In this document: positions 1 through 10,615 of the stretch, in pieces
Position numbering within the stretch: position 1 is the stretch's first letter
Layout: the number at the start of each line of letters is the position of its first letter
NCBI GenBank assembly: GCA_003342895.1
Contig: PTFA01000005.1
Span: 3,159,988 to 3,223,987 of the forward strand
From: Casuarius casuarius
Lineage: Eukaryota > Chordata > Aves > Casuariiformes > Casuariidae
DNA length: 64,000 nucleotides
Direction of reading: 5' to 3'
Translations under genes and position numbers: made by a program
Notes under the pieces: generated by a model
Told to the model about the DNA's origin: nothing
Databases searched by the model: none
What the model saw: the letters and a program-made list of their open reading frames with translations, nothing else

Positions 1-1799
1 ACACAGTGAAGATACAGTTTCCACGTAGCATTCACATTTGTGACTCCATAAGTGTTACATCTATCGAGATATAATTGCTTGACAGCATAGCTAATGTTTT
101 TTCTAATGTAGTTTAATGTTCATTAAGATACAGTATCCTGATAGTTTTGTCTGGATGTAGCATCCTAATAGTCTCAGCACATTCCAATATGGTCCTGCTC
201 CAGGATCAATGACTAGATCATACATACTTTCTTGTTCTAGGGTCCCTGAAAATTAATTTTATACTTCAATGGCTTGAAATAATATATGCATGTAATACTT
301 TTTCAACTACTTGTTCTTAATATCTAATTATGGCATGTTACTGGTATGTGTTTAAATCTGTTCGATTCTCTTCACATTACAAAACTACGCCCTTAGTAAT
401 GAGGAACCAAAACATGAATGCCCAACCACTGCTGAAAAATACCCTATGTGTGAGATTATAGAAGGTTTTGAAGCATATATGCACAATTTCAGCACAAGCN
501 AAATTTGGTTCAATGTTGGAAGTTCAAAGCGTGTAAGTGGAAATGGTGCACGGGACACACAGTCCTGAAAACGCATGGGGAGAAAATTGCAGGAACACTG
601 CCAAGCAGACCATCCCAGCATGCAGAACTCCAAGTGATCTTAGAGGTCCTGAGATGGTAAAAGGCTGGGTGACTTGTGATTTAGATTCTTGCATGTAGGA
701 AATATGATTTGGGATATTTAATTGAGCCAAAAGGCAGTAGAAATCAGGAGATGGGAAGATTATTTTAAATAAGGATGGGTGTAAAGAGATTTATAAATGG
801 ATAAGTCACTCTGGAAACCATTTATAGATTAGGCATGTAAACACTCATCAAAGGAACCCGACCAGGAAGCTGAATGGAATAATGGTGGATATGCTGTTAA
901 AGAAGTTGCCAGCCTGAGCACAAACAGTAATGGCAAATATCAGTGCACAAGAGAAACATTGAGATCAAGAAAACAGGAAAGGGGAAAGAGGAATTAATAA
1001 ATGTGTGTCATAATGTGTTACATGATACCTGGGAACATACCTTGCATGTATGACTCCGCAAGTCATTAACTTGGCTAGAGGATCCTGCTTCGAGGGAGAA
1101 GTAACCATTACTATGCTTCAAGGACTGAGGAATGAAGCAAGAGTTGCAAATGCTGAATCAGTCATCCTGACTGAACAAGTGGTGCACAAGAACAGAACTG
1201 TCACAAAGGCATTAAGAAAGATAGTGAATAATAGCCACAAGGACTGAAAAGACCAGTTATCTTTGTTCTTGACAGTTTTAAGAAGCTCCAGTTGATTNGC
1301 ATGTGGCATTTAGTTCTTCCAAGTTTTGTCTGGAATGAAGACGCTCTTCACTATGCCCTTAATTTCACCAAGAAACACCTTCAGAGGGAGATATTCTAGC
1401 TTGGGTAACTGAGACACATCGGGAATGGTCAAAGATACAAGAGAAAATAAAGCAAGAGGTTGAAAGAGTAGGAGGGAGAGAAGCGAAGGTACCCCTTTGA
1501 ATACATATGTACAGAGAGGCAGGTGACTTCATTTTGTACTTGAAGTTGTTGACTAAAGAACACAATTTGCAGGCTAAATGGAAAGGACTATTTGTTGAAA
1601 TGCATGGACTACTAAGAATACTTGGTCATTTTATATCCCACAGAGAGCACAGAAAAATCAATAATCCNTTCCAACCCTATGGATATCATTGAAAAATGCA
1701 TGTTGCTTGCTTTGCTTTCACAATTTCTGGCTTTATTGTCATAAAAGGGAGGATGAAATAAAATCTTTCTTTGTAGGTCAGTGGACATGGCTTAAGTTA
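1..1799. other. AT-rich sequence upstream of the RESF1 promoter, no gene seen
   Basis: No reading frame here has the length, composition or motifs of a real gene; the open frames are under about 80 codons and several contain N. No RNA gene or recognisable transposon was seen. It is read as intergenic sequence, or as intron of an unseen neighbour. Confidence 0.5.
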
Positions 1800-2235
1800 G
1801 AAACAAGAGAAGAACAGGAAGAGGCTGTCAGGGTACCCCAGGGGCTGGGGGCTGGTGTCGGGGGCCTCCGGGTAGGTGACAGAGTTGGGCCTCATCACCA
1901 GGGGCCATCCCACTGCCCCATGAGGGAGGAAGGGCATCTGGGGCCATCGGGGGGGCAGCCCCAGTCTGGGGCATTGGGCACTGCCACAGAGACGGGGCTG
2001 GGCTGAGGCTCGGCCAGGTAGTTGCCCAGGGGTCAGGGTTGGCAGGGCTGGTGGCTGGGCAGGGGCAGGGCTGTGGCAGGGCTGGAGCCAGCACTGCTGT
2101 GATGTTGCGGGGCAATGACTGATGGCCCTGGGCTGGGCTGAAATGGGGACTAGGGACAATGGAGGCCTAGGGGGTGGGCAGGGACAGGGAGAGCTGTCGG
2201 TGCCCCCAGGCCCAGACACAGACCTAGGTAATACG
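1800..2235. other. GC-rich, G-run-rich block
   Basis: About 430 bases rich in G runs on the plus strand, with GGGCTGG and CAGGGCTGG words recurring, inside otherwise AT-rich DNA. CpG is sparse compared with the promoter island 1.5 kb away, so this does not look like a second CpG island. The minus strand has open frames rich in Pro, Ala and Ser, which GC-rich DNA produces by chance. It could be a degenerate GC-rich repeat or an old exon or pseudogene fragment; no family is recognised. Confidence 0.4.
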
Positions 2236-2930
2236 GAGAAACGGATGCAGTTTGACAGCATCTCCATTCACAATAACCCTGTTTCTTTCCGTGAAGATGG
2301 ATTTTCCTCTTATCATTGATAACGACTATGGAAATAATGAGTGCATCTGCCTCTAGTACCCTGAGGATTATGGGAAATCTGTGCAATAGGTCATTGATGT
2401 TGTTTGTGTTTCAAGATGCCAGGAACAACACTGCTATTGATGAAGGTTTTCAGTTGGAAGGAAATGGCCTACATAGGGATTAAAAATGATACTAACCTGA
2501 CTTGGAAAGGTTATTCAGACTCCAACCTGCTGAAAATCAGAGTAATCTAGAGTAATTATAACGAAATCTGGACATCTAGATGGGCTGAGATGCTCGAACA
2601 GAAATTGCCACAGACTAAGATTAAATTGAGTGTGAGATGCCAGGACAGAGCTGAAACTGAAACAAGGAACTCAATGTGTTTACTTCATGGTACCTCCATT
2701 TTTGAACACCACCATCTGTAGGCATCCATACCCCTACTGTCAGAAAATCCCACCATTCTGTATTCTGTACTTGATTTATATGGCATTCCTCATTTTCTCT
2801 TTTCCTGAACCCATCTTTTCACCACCCCTGCACCTCCTTTTCTTTACCCAGACTCCTCCCAAATAAACAACCATCCCGTAGCTACTTTTTCCTCATTGTT
2901 CTTCCCCTCTCACATTACATCTGTTAGGCT
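2236..2930. other. Unannotated stretch
   Basis: AT-rich sequence with a C/T-rich stretch near 2750-2880. No coding, RNA or mobile element signal is seen. Confidence 0.45.
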
Positions 2931-3430
2931 CACAGAACCTGCCTGGCATGTTGGGGTGGCCTGGAGAAGGATGTTTGCCTCTGTAGCAATTGATTTTCAG
3001 ACACTAAGATCTTCAGCGCCGGTCCAACCTCACAGTCCCCAAGTAGCTTTTTTACCCTTTCAGTTTTGGTGGCCCTTTTTATTTCCTTATGTCCCTAAGA
3101 CTAATTGTTCATAACCTGGTGAATCATAATTTGTATAACTGGCCCAAAGATAATCTGAGATAACCGGTCACTGGACCATCATCCTAAAGCTTTAACTGCT
3201 CCGTTGTTACGCTGCTTACCCTGTTGCCTTCCAGACGTTAAATCAGCAATCAACTAAGTGTGCTAAATTAGTGATTTCGTTAGTCTTTGTCTCACCACAG
3301 GAAACGCTAAATGTCTTTGTGTTGTGCTGGGAACCTGTCCTGTCTTGATGAAACAGTCCCATTTGCCCTGGCATCGGTCTGATCCTTAGTTTTCCTCCTA
3401 CATGTAGAAATCTGCAACAGAAATTCTACC
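2931..3430 (+). repeat. Interspersed repeat, copy 1 (family not recognised)
   Basis: The stretch beginning near 2955 (GGCCTGGAGAAGGATGTTTG) is clearly related to 17824 onward and 35048 onward. All three copies share the word AGAAGGATGTTTGCCTC followed by a diverged TTTTCAGAC segment. Similarity resumes at 3330-3410 against 35400-35465 (shared TCCTGTCTTG and TTCCTCCTACA). The element is therefore several hundred bases long and older than the local duplication. It could be an old LTR or a non-autonomous transposon. It encodes nothing convincing. Confidence 0.5.
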
Positions 3431-3455
3431 TTTGTTTTGAATGAAGCGGGAATGG

Positions 3456-3484
3456 CACGTGCTGTTAGCTAGGGTCAGCACGTG
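3456..3484. promoter_or_regulatory. Pair of CACGTG E-boxes upstream of the CpG island
   Basis: Two perfect CACGTG hexamers lie at 3456-3461 and 3479-3484, 23 bases apart start to start, about 270 bases before the CpG island. CACGTG is bound by USF, MYC/MAX and TFE-type bHLH factors. Two sites at near-integral helical spacing (about two turns) suggest a real distal promoter element, but occupancy is inference. Confidence 0.4.
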
Positions 3485-3888
3485 GGCCACAGCACGACAC
3501 ACGCATGGTTTCATTCAATAACCAGGCAGCAAGAGCATGAAGCCGTACGATAAGATGTAGGGAAGGTAAATTAACTCGCCTGGAGCCAGAAAACACCTAG
3601 ATAGAGAAAACAAAAGGACAGCATGTGACTCGGCAACCTTACCGAAGGCTCACACGGAGTGAAACCAGATACGGAGACAAAAGATCGCAGTAACCCATGA
3701 CCAGTTTTGGGGCCTGAACTTCCTAACGCTACCTCCGTAGACGTTTTCACGTCCGGATGCGCGAACGGCCGTTGGCCACGGCGGCTTGGCCCGGCCCGGC
3801 CCGGCCCCGCGGCCCCAACCGCCGCTCCCAGGCGCCCTCCGAGAGGCGCGACCCGCTCCGGACGGCCCGGGGGCCCCGCCGCCGGCAG

Positions 3889-3900
3889 AAGATGGCGGCC
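3889..3900 (+). promoter_or_regulatory. YY1-type site in the CpG island
   Basis: The sequence AAGATGGCGGCC matches the AANATGGCGGC consensus of YY1. Such sites often lie just at or downstream of start sites in TATA-less CpG promoters. The transcription start is therefore probably close to 3880-3900, with exon 1 running to the donor at 4243. No TATA box is apparent. Confidence 0.55.
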
Positions 3901-4243
3901 CCGCCTCGGCCGCGGGGGCGGGCGCGGCCGGGCCCCGCCCCGGGGCGGTGCTTGGCGGCCGCCCCTCTGCTCCCCGCCGCCGCTGCCGGCGGTAGCGGCA
4001 GTACCGGCGCGCGCCAACGGCTGCGAACGGCCACCAACGGCCGGCGGCCCCACCTCTGCGGGCTGAGGTACCGGAGGGGGCGGGCGGGAGCGGGNGGCGG
4101 CTGCGGTGGCCGCCGCGGGGGCGATAACCTCGGGGGTGTCGCCGCGGGGCCGGGCTGGGGGCGGGCGTCCCTGGGAGCGCGGGGCCGCCGGCGCCCAGCG
4201 TCGCCGAGCGGGGACGGGATGCGGCGGAGCTGCCGGCCCGCCG
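3890..4243 (+). other. RESF1: Probable non-coding exon 1 of RESF1 with splice donor
   Basis: The 3' boundary is the donor CCG|GTAAGTG, with GT at 4244-4245, a near-consensus vertebrate 5' splice site. The 5' boundary is estimated from the YY1 motif and is uncertain. ATGs in the exon open short or arbitrary GC-driven frames. The main RESF1 frame has its own in-frame stop 24 bases upstream of its ATG in the coding exon, so this exon should be 5' untranslated. Additional 5' exons inside the long intron cannot be excluded. Confidence 0.5.
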
Positions 4244-4500
4244 GTAAGTGGTGGGGCGCCCCAGGCCAGGGGGGGCGGCGCCGAGGCTCGGCCGCCCCCC
4301 GCAGTGGGAGCGGCGAGGCTGGGCCGGGCGCTTCCCGAGAGCCGCGGGGTGTGTGGGGGAAAGGCCGCGCCGCTGTGAGCGAGGGGCCGGGGGGGAGCCG
4401 CGGGCTCGGGCGGCGCTGTGCGGGGCCGCCGCCGCCTCCCTGGGGGCGTTGTGGGGGCGGCCCCCTTCCCCCGGCGGGCTCGTTGTGTGGAGTTCAGGGA

Positions 4501-7500
4501 GAGGAAAAAAAAAAAACTAGTTCGACTAATTCGTGAGTTTTTGCTGCGGCGATCCGCGGTAGTCCCAGCGGAGCTGGTTCGGGCTCCGTAACGCCGGGGA
4601 ATAATTCACCGCTTGTCTCGCAGAACCAATTAAAAACAATTAAATGTCTTGCTAGTGGCTGAGCAGACACAATAAAATCTGCGGACTGACTTTGCTGCCA
4701 AACTGTTTGCCTCCCGAGCCGCCCACCCCCTCCCATCACCTTAAGCAGGGGTTCATGTTACCGAGTTTCCTCACCGGAATTGGGGCTCCACCTGGGAGAT
4801 GGGACTGAAAGATATGCTCCCATTTAAAAAGGAAAAAAAAATCTGGAGCGGTAACTTTTGGATTGTGGGTTGTGCGTGGGAACCTAGTCCCATGTGTTTA
4901 GCTCCCTGATGCAGTCCTCCGCTTGCTTGCGATTTTGCTTAAGCCTTTCAGGTAGGCATCAGAAGTGGTACCCTAATGACCTGATACTCTGCCTTGTCGA
5001 AGAGGGACACCCGCAGCTGAGTAGTGTTGTTGAACTGACAAACCTGTCTATGTAACAAAAGAAGTCCCCTCCTCTTCCCCACCTCAAGAAGTCTAAGTTG
5101 CTCTCCGTGTTTTGGGTAGTGTGAGATACTCTCACTGAAGTGTAATTGAAAGAATCATCTAATTTATTCTATTTACAAGGCATATAATAGAAATATGAAA
5201 AAGGCAAGTATCCCTAAAACCGAAAGGCTTCATAAACTTTCTCATGTTACTGGGAAGCTCTTGATGCCAGTGAAAACGAAAGGCATCAACTAAAATGCCT
5301 ATAGACATTCTCAGCATCATGTGTGTTTCAGAAGTCCATAGGAATGCTGGAGGCTGTTTTTCCTAGAAATCCTTGTGAGGTTGACTCAACTCTTTCGAAG
5401 AGCTCTGTGGTAATGTCAGGCCTTTCCCCATTCCTAACTAGCCTCCTGGGATGACTTAAAACAAAACCAGCTCATTATGACTACTGATAAGTGTTTTCTA
5501 GCCCTTGCATCTGAGAACTAAGGGAAGAGTGGATCTTGCAATTAATAATAAAAGCTCCTTAGATGGGGCTTTATCACCTGATTTTCTTAAGTGACCAGTC
5601 AGTGTCCTAAAACGTTTAAATAGTGTGTTTTTCTTTTTTTTTTTTTCCTCCAGGAAGAGAAAGCAAAGCTGTCCTTATGATCACTTTTATATTACTATTC
5701 ACAAAAAAAGAAAAATCCTTGTCATAGTTGCCCCAGTTTAAAGCTTTGTCTGAGTGGCACAGGAAGGAGGTTAAAACCCCCCACCCCCTAATTTAAAGAT
5801 CAAACAGGGATGAGGAGAGAAGGTAGAAAACTGCATAGAAAGAGTTGAGTTAATGGAGGGAAGGTCCAATTCCAGAAGGTGTTACTTAGCTATCTTAATT
5901 CCTGTAGTAGTTCATACTTTGTTAAGCCTGACTATGAGGGTTGATGAGAAACTGTAGAGCCTGCTGGTAACTCCCAAGCAAAAANAAAAATACAAGTAAA
6001 GATGGTGAAAATATATATTATGGTTGTTAGTGTTAGCTGATTGCTACTGACTGCCTTAATGAGCTGATATTGACCATCAGTTAAAGGAAGCTGTTGCTTG
6101 ACAGCAAATTGGACTTCAAAATCTGCCTGGAGACTTTCTGATGCATCATTAGCAATCAGTGACATAGGAGACTGTCTAATGATATGTTGGTACAGGTTGT
6201 AGATATTTCCATAAAAATAGCACTTTTAGCTTAATGACATGCCCCTTCTAGGAGCAAAGACCAGGAAGTTCCTCCTCTTCCAGGTAATGTTTTCACAGCT
6301 GTCTGAAGGGACACATTCTAACAATATTGCTGAAGCAAGTGATCTCTTAAAAAGAAAAAAATTGATATCTATAGTGTGGTTCACACTGAAGCACCACAAG
6401 CATTTGCATCAGTGCATCTGAGGGAAAAGAATGGCGACTGGGGGAAATGCAAGCTTCTCAACCTCAGTTTGCAACTTAAGGAAAAAGTGCTTTTGAGCTA
6501 TGCTCAGAACTGTTACAGCCACAGGTTTTCAAAGGACTCCAGTCCTTTCCCATTACTGACAGGGAACAGAATTTTGCTTTTCAGGCATTTGATCACTAGG
6601 CACTGTTAGGATCTATCTGACTCTTATTTGTGTTACTTCTTAAACACATTGCAAGGTCTCAACAGTTTGAAACTGCAAAGGGCAACCAAAAATGTGAGGA
6701 CTTTAAACTTGGAGGCACCTCAAGGAGAACAAAGAGTCTCCTTAATGACTTTCTTTTCTCTACTGATTTCTGAAGTTTGCTGTATGCTGTTATTTACATT
6801 ATCACAGCTATACTTCTTTTTTTTTTTTCCTGAAGTACTCCAGTACTCCTGCAATTCTGAAGCTAGTAGCATGTCCTATGGCTTGTATAAATGTTCTCTA
6901 TAAAATGCAAATATGCCAGAAGAACTTTTCTAGTATGTAGTTTGGGAAGGTTACCATTGTTCTGCATGACAAATTCAATTAACTTCTTAAAGTTTGCACT
7001 TCAGCATCCCATACACAGACTTCAAACTGTTCTCCAGTTAGTAGTCATTAGGTGCTGAATGATTTGAGAGCAATACTTTAGCTGGAAGTACCTACAGCTG
7101 CTGAAGGTGTAAGACAATTCTTTGTGCCTTGAAACTTGGAGGACAGTTGGAACATCTTCAGTTTGAAGTGCATTTCATGGTTGCTTCCATGAAGTGTGAT
7201 TATAAGTAGAGATCTGCAGCTGTAGCATGGGCATGTAGGCATTTTCTAAAAGTCCAGGAAAGAGCATTTTTGGAATCTACTTTATTATTAGCTGGCCTAT
7301 TTCATCATAGTAAATACAACTAGAAAAAGCATGAGCTATAGATGTATAGACTTGAAATAAATACCTGTAAATATACATGAACTATGCTACAGAGACAAGA
7401 TTATTCACATTTGAAGTACTGTCTGATGCTAGTATTAGAAAACATTCTGGCTGTAGATTTCTGGATAGAATATTAGGAGACATTAATCTGTATGGTGAAT

Positions 7501-8649
7501 ATGATCCATGTCACTAATGCTTTCTCCCTGGAAATCATCTTTGGGAGTTTGTATTGAAAAGGCTTTTCTCATGCTAGCAGCTATTAGTCAAGACTGAACA
7601 TAATATTTCCACTGAGCAGCATAAGTAGTAAATGCTCAGTTGATACCATGAAGCAATCAAATACAACGTTGGAGACTTCTTTTGAGCCCTTACTGAACAG
7701 TGAAACCTCCTGTAGTCTTGTTGTCTCACTAATGAGCAGAGAACTGGAGTTTCAAAACTGCTTATGAAGCATGGCCCTTCCAAATGTCAGGAGTGCATGG
7801 TACTTGCAGGAAAACTAACTTTAATTTTTCATGGTAGTCTCTCTGAGCTTGATTTAGATGCTGCTTGTGACAAATTCAGATCTTTCTCTATAGAAAATCT
7901 GTATTATCTCATTTATGGTGAGAAGAATGGCCTCTTTCCTGCCTTTCTTTGAGCTGTGACTGTAATTCCCACTGTCTCATGATTCTTGAGACAGTGTTAC
8001 ACAATATAATCCTATAGTTCTAGGACTGCGGATCAGGTCCATTACCAACTGTCAAGGAGTGCTTTTTTTGTTTTTGTATTACATCTGAATAAGTATTTAA
8101 ATTGAATTATATAATTTTAACTCCTCAGGTTGTACTAAAATAATGTTTCTTATAGCAGGCAGATATATCAATCAGAAGGGTGAGAACAAAACTGATGACA
8201 AAATTCAATGTGGCATAATACACCAAGATCTGTAGAGTGCAAGGTGCCCATGAAAGTTATGAACTATAGTCTTATAAATGTTGTATTCAATGTAAGCTGG
8301 AGAAATTTGTCCAAGACAATTTTTTTTATATTTACAGTTGATCATTTTGTGGGCCTATTTTGTGTAAACAAGAGCTGTAGAAGTACAGGAGAGTTGGATC
8401 ATTCACTTTGCTGCTGGTCTGTGTTGCTAGTAAACCAGCTGAATTTGGTTAAGCATCTCTTCTGGACTTTCATCCTCACTAAGAATAGCTGTCAGACAAT
8501 AACAAAGGTATAAGACTGAGCCTGGGATTTCACAGACTATTTCTCAATAAATGGCAGTACAATGTTATGGAGATCTCCAGATCTTAAGTAAAATAGAAAT
8601 AAAATAATCCACATTTTATCCCTGTCCAGATAAAAATGTTGCATTAAGT
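4501..8649. other. Intron sequence, no feature seen
   Basis: AT-rich sequence with short homopolymer runs (A run near 4505, T runs near 5635 and 6815). Open frames are under about 100 codons and lack domains or codon bias. No repeat family was recognised. Confidence 0.45.
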
Positions 8650-9990
8650 ATATTAGAAAGCTGCTACCTCCAGTGAAGGCCCTGCAGATTCCTCCTTCCT
8701 GGCTCCTGGAGTCCAGCCCTGAGGCCTGGAGGTCTCTGTTCCAGGCAGATGGATGTGGCTGCAGCTTTCCCAGTTGCCGATTTGGCTGGTAGCAAGGCTG
8801 AGCATGTAGCCCAAAGCCACACGCACGTGCATACTTGCTGCTAACACAGCCACCCACATAGATGGAAACAAACAGAGCATTGCCTTTAACAACACCCACA
8901 TACAATGCTACCAGAATTCATGTAAAACACACAAACCCTCAGTTGCAAGATTCACCAGCATATCCACATTGATGGATCCCTTAAATATTAGCATGGGCCT
9001 CAGTCTGTCTAATACCTCATCTGGATCCTGGGCCCTCTTACCCAGTACACAGGTCTCTTCCTAGTCACTGACTAGTCCAGCTTGATGTTCACTAGCAAAC
9101 AGATGCATGCCATCAGATGAGACCCGCTTGTCTCGCAACACCCCTACACTCATGGATCTGTCAAATACTAGCATGGGTGCTCAGCCTGCCTGATATCCGT
9201 GCCTGGACCCTGGCTGCTCTTACCCACGCCTGGCTCGGGCTTTGAGCCTTTCCAGATGCAGGTTTTCCTCCTACTTGCTGGCTTGTCCAGCTTGAAATTT
9301 GCTAGTAAATTACACATGCACACCTATGCAGATTGGCTTAAATTAAATAGGGAAAAACTTAAACATGCTGATGTCTCTCCAATTACTGGTCCTTAGACCT
9401 CTCACATGTATGCTCTGGTCCCTCCAGTCGCTGACATAGACCTATGAGCCCAGTGGCCCCTTCTCCAGTTGCTGGCGCTTAGACCTTGTAGCACTTGCAC
9501 ATGGGCTAAAAAATAAAATTATGCAGAAAGATATTTAAGAAAGGATTTAATAGGAAGATAGGATAGGCTGTGGTGATCAGTTGTGGGGCTTAGTCAGACA
9601 AGTCTACTGACCAGCCCCTGCTTACATGTGCCTGGCCCCTTTTATCCTTCTTCCTCTCTATTTCTCCCTGCCCTTGTTCCTCCCCCTTTTCCCCACCTTT
9701 GATCCCTCCCGTAGCATTCTTTAAGTTTTGCATAGTCCCATAGGTGCCTCCCCTCCCCCCCCCCCAATACTCACATTCATCTTGTTTCTCCTTCTTATCA
9801 ATTACAAAGTCCAGGTTGACCCTCTTCAAAGCTATGCTTGTGGCTTCTTAATGGCCCATCCGTAAGTAGCTGAAGAGTCTTTGGTTTTTGTTAGTATCTC
9901 TGTTATGGCTTGCTTATCAGGTTTGTGCCTCTGTGTGTTTTGTTTATTGCTTTCCCTGCTACTTCTTGTTCCCTTTGAACTGAAAAGGTC
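8650..9990 (-). repeat. Probable degenerate LTR/ERV fragment with internal tandem units
   Basis: Two diverged units of about 180 bases follow each other (from 8971 and from 9151), sharing TTAGCATGGG or CTAGCATGGG, CTCTTACCC and TTGTCCAGCTTG-like words. Three units of about 41-44 bases follow (starting near 9374, 9418 and 9459), each with a CTCCAnTnnCTG core and a TAGACCT word. Read on the minus strand, the part near 9510-9550 contains an A/T-rich AATAAA-like and TTAAATATTT region as in avian LTRs, and a purine-rich stretch with a C/G homopolymer lies near 9750. No coding domain is visible. Class and exact ends are uncertain. Confidence 0.35.
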
Positions 9991-10000
9991 CTTGACTTAA

Positions 10001-10615
10001 TGTCATGGGCCTGCAGGCAAGGATGGGCCTCAAGGATAGCACAGTCCCTATCACAGCAGGATGTGCTGGTGTGTTCACCACCAGTTGGCAGTCATGTGGG
10101 GGATATTCACAACCAGTTGGCAATCACGTGGGGGGTGTTTATGGCCTGAGGTACCATACTGCTGAACTATGTAGCAATAGTGATAAGGAGTGGAAAATGG
10201 GAAAACTGCTAGGAAACAATGAGGATGATTGGATGAAAGGCTCATGATTGGTTTAAACTACTGTTACCAGGATAGAACAACAAGGAAGCTGTAAAAGATC
10301 AAGGCCACCTTGTGCAGGGGTGGACCCTGCTCCAGATAGCCAGCCTGACCACACCCAGTGCGAGAGGGATGCCCATACCCCGATTCCTCTGTGACTGAAG
10401 AGCATCCAGGGGTTGGAACTTGTGAGACAGCAACACAGTTGCGAACTGAAATGTACCTAGCATGGTATGTAATGCCTGGCTATAACCAATTAGGCTGAGA
10501 GTTTGCAATCTAGAGTGAGTAATAAAATACTTGTGGTCATGCTACACCTGGAGTCCTTGCTCTTTAACGGTCCCCCTTATGATAGTGAACATCCAAAGAA
10601 TCCTTGGGCCTAACA
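10001..10615 (+). repeat. Solo LTR candidate
   Basis: Begins TGTCATGGGCC and ends GGGCCTAACA, so the ends are TG...CA with a short imperfect inverted repeat. It is about 615 bases long. A polyadenylation signal AATAAA lies near 10522, followed by a TGTGGTC-containing U5-like tail. Two related words containing CCAGTTGGCA occur near 10081 and 10113, like U3 direct repeats. No internal retroviral genes flank it. A matching target-site duplication was not found, so one boundary may be off by some bases. Confidence 0.5.

Larger units (their letters stand above)
3740..4500 (+). promoter_or_regulatory. RESF1: CpG island promoter, probably of RESF1
   Basis: About 750 bases that are extremely GC-rich and dense in CpG, with many GC-box-like GGGCGG/CCGCCC words. 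They lie in AT-rich DNA, as expected of a vertebrate housekeeping promoter. The island contains a perfect YY1-type motif and is followed on the plus strand by a strong splice donor at 4244, so transcription toward higher coordinates is favoured. RESF1 is the only gene seen downstream, and in mammals its coding exon is also preceded by non-coding exon sequence. Divergent transcription to the left is possible but no leftward gene is visible. Assignment to RESF1 is inferred from position and strand. Confidence 0.7.

Noticed and set aside
1797..2267. Minus-strand frame of 156 codons
   Set aside because: Pro/Ser/Ala-rich product of the GC-rich block. No domain or splice support, and an overlapping frame on the same strand is equally open.
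3571..4536. Long open frames on both strands in the CpG island, one of 259 codons
   Set aside because: GC-rich DNA has few stop codons by chance. The residues are Ala/Gly/Pro/Arg-rich without a domain, and the region behaves as a promoter and non-coding exon.
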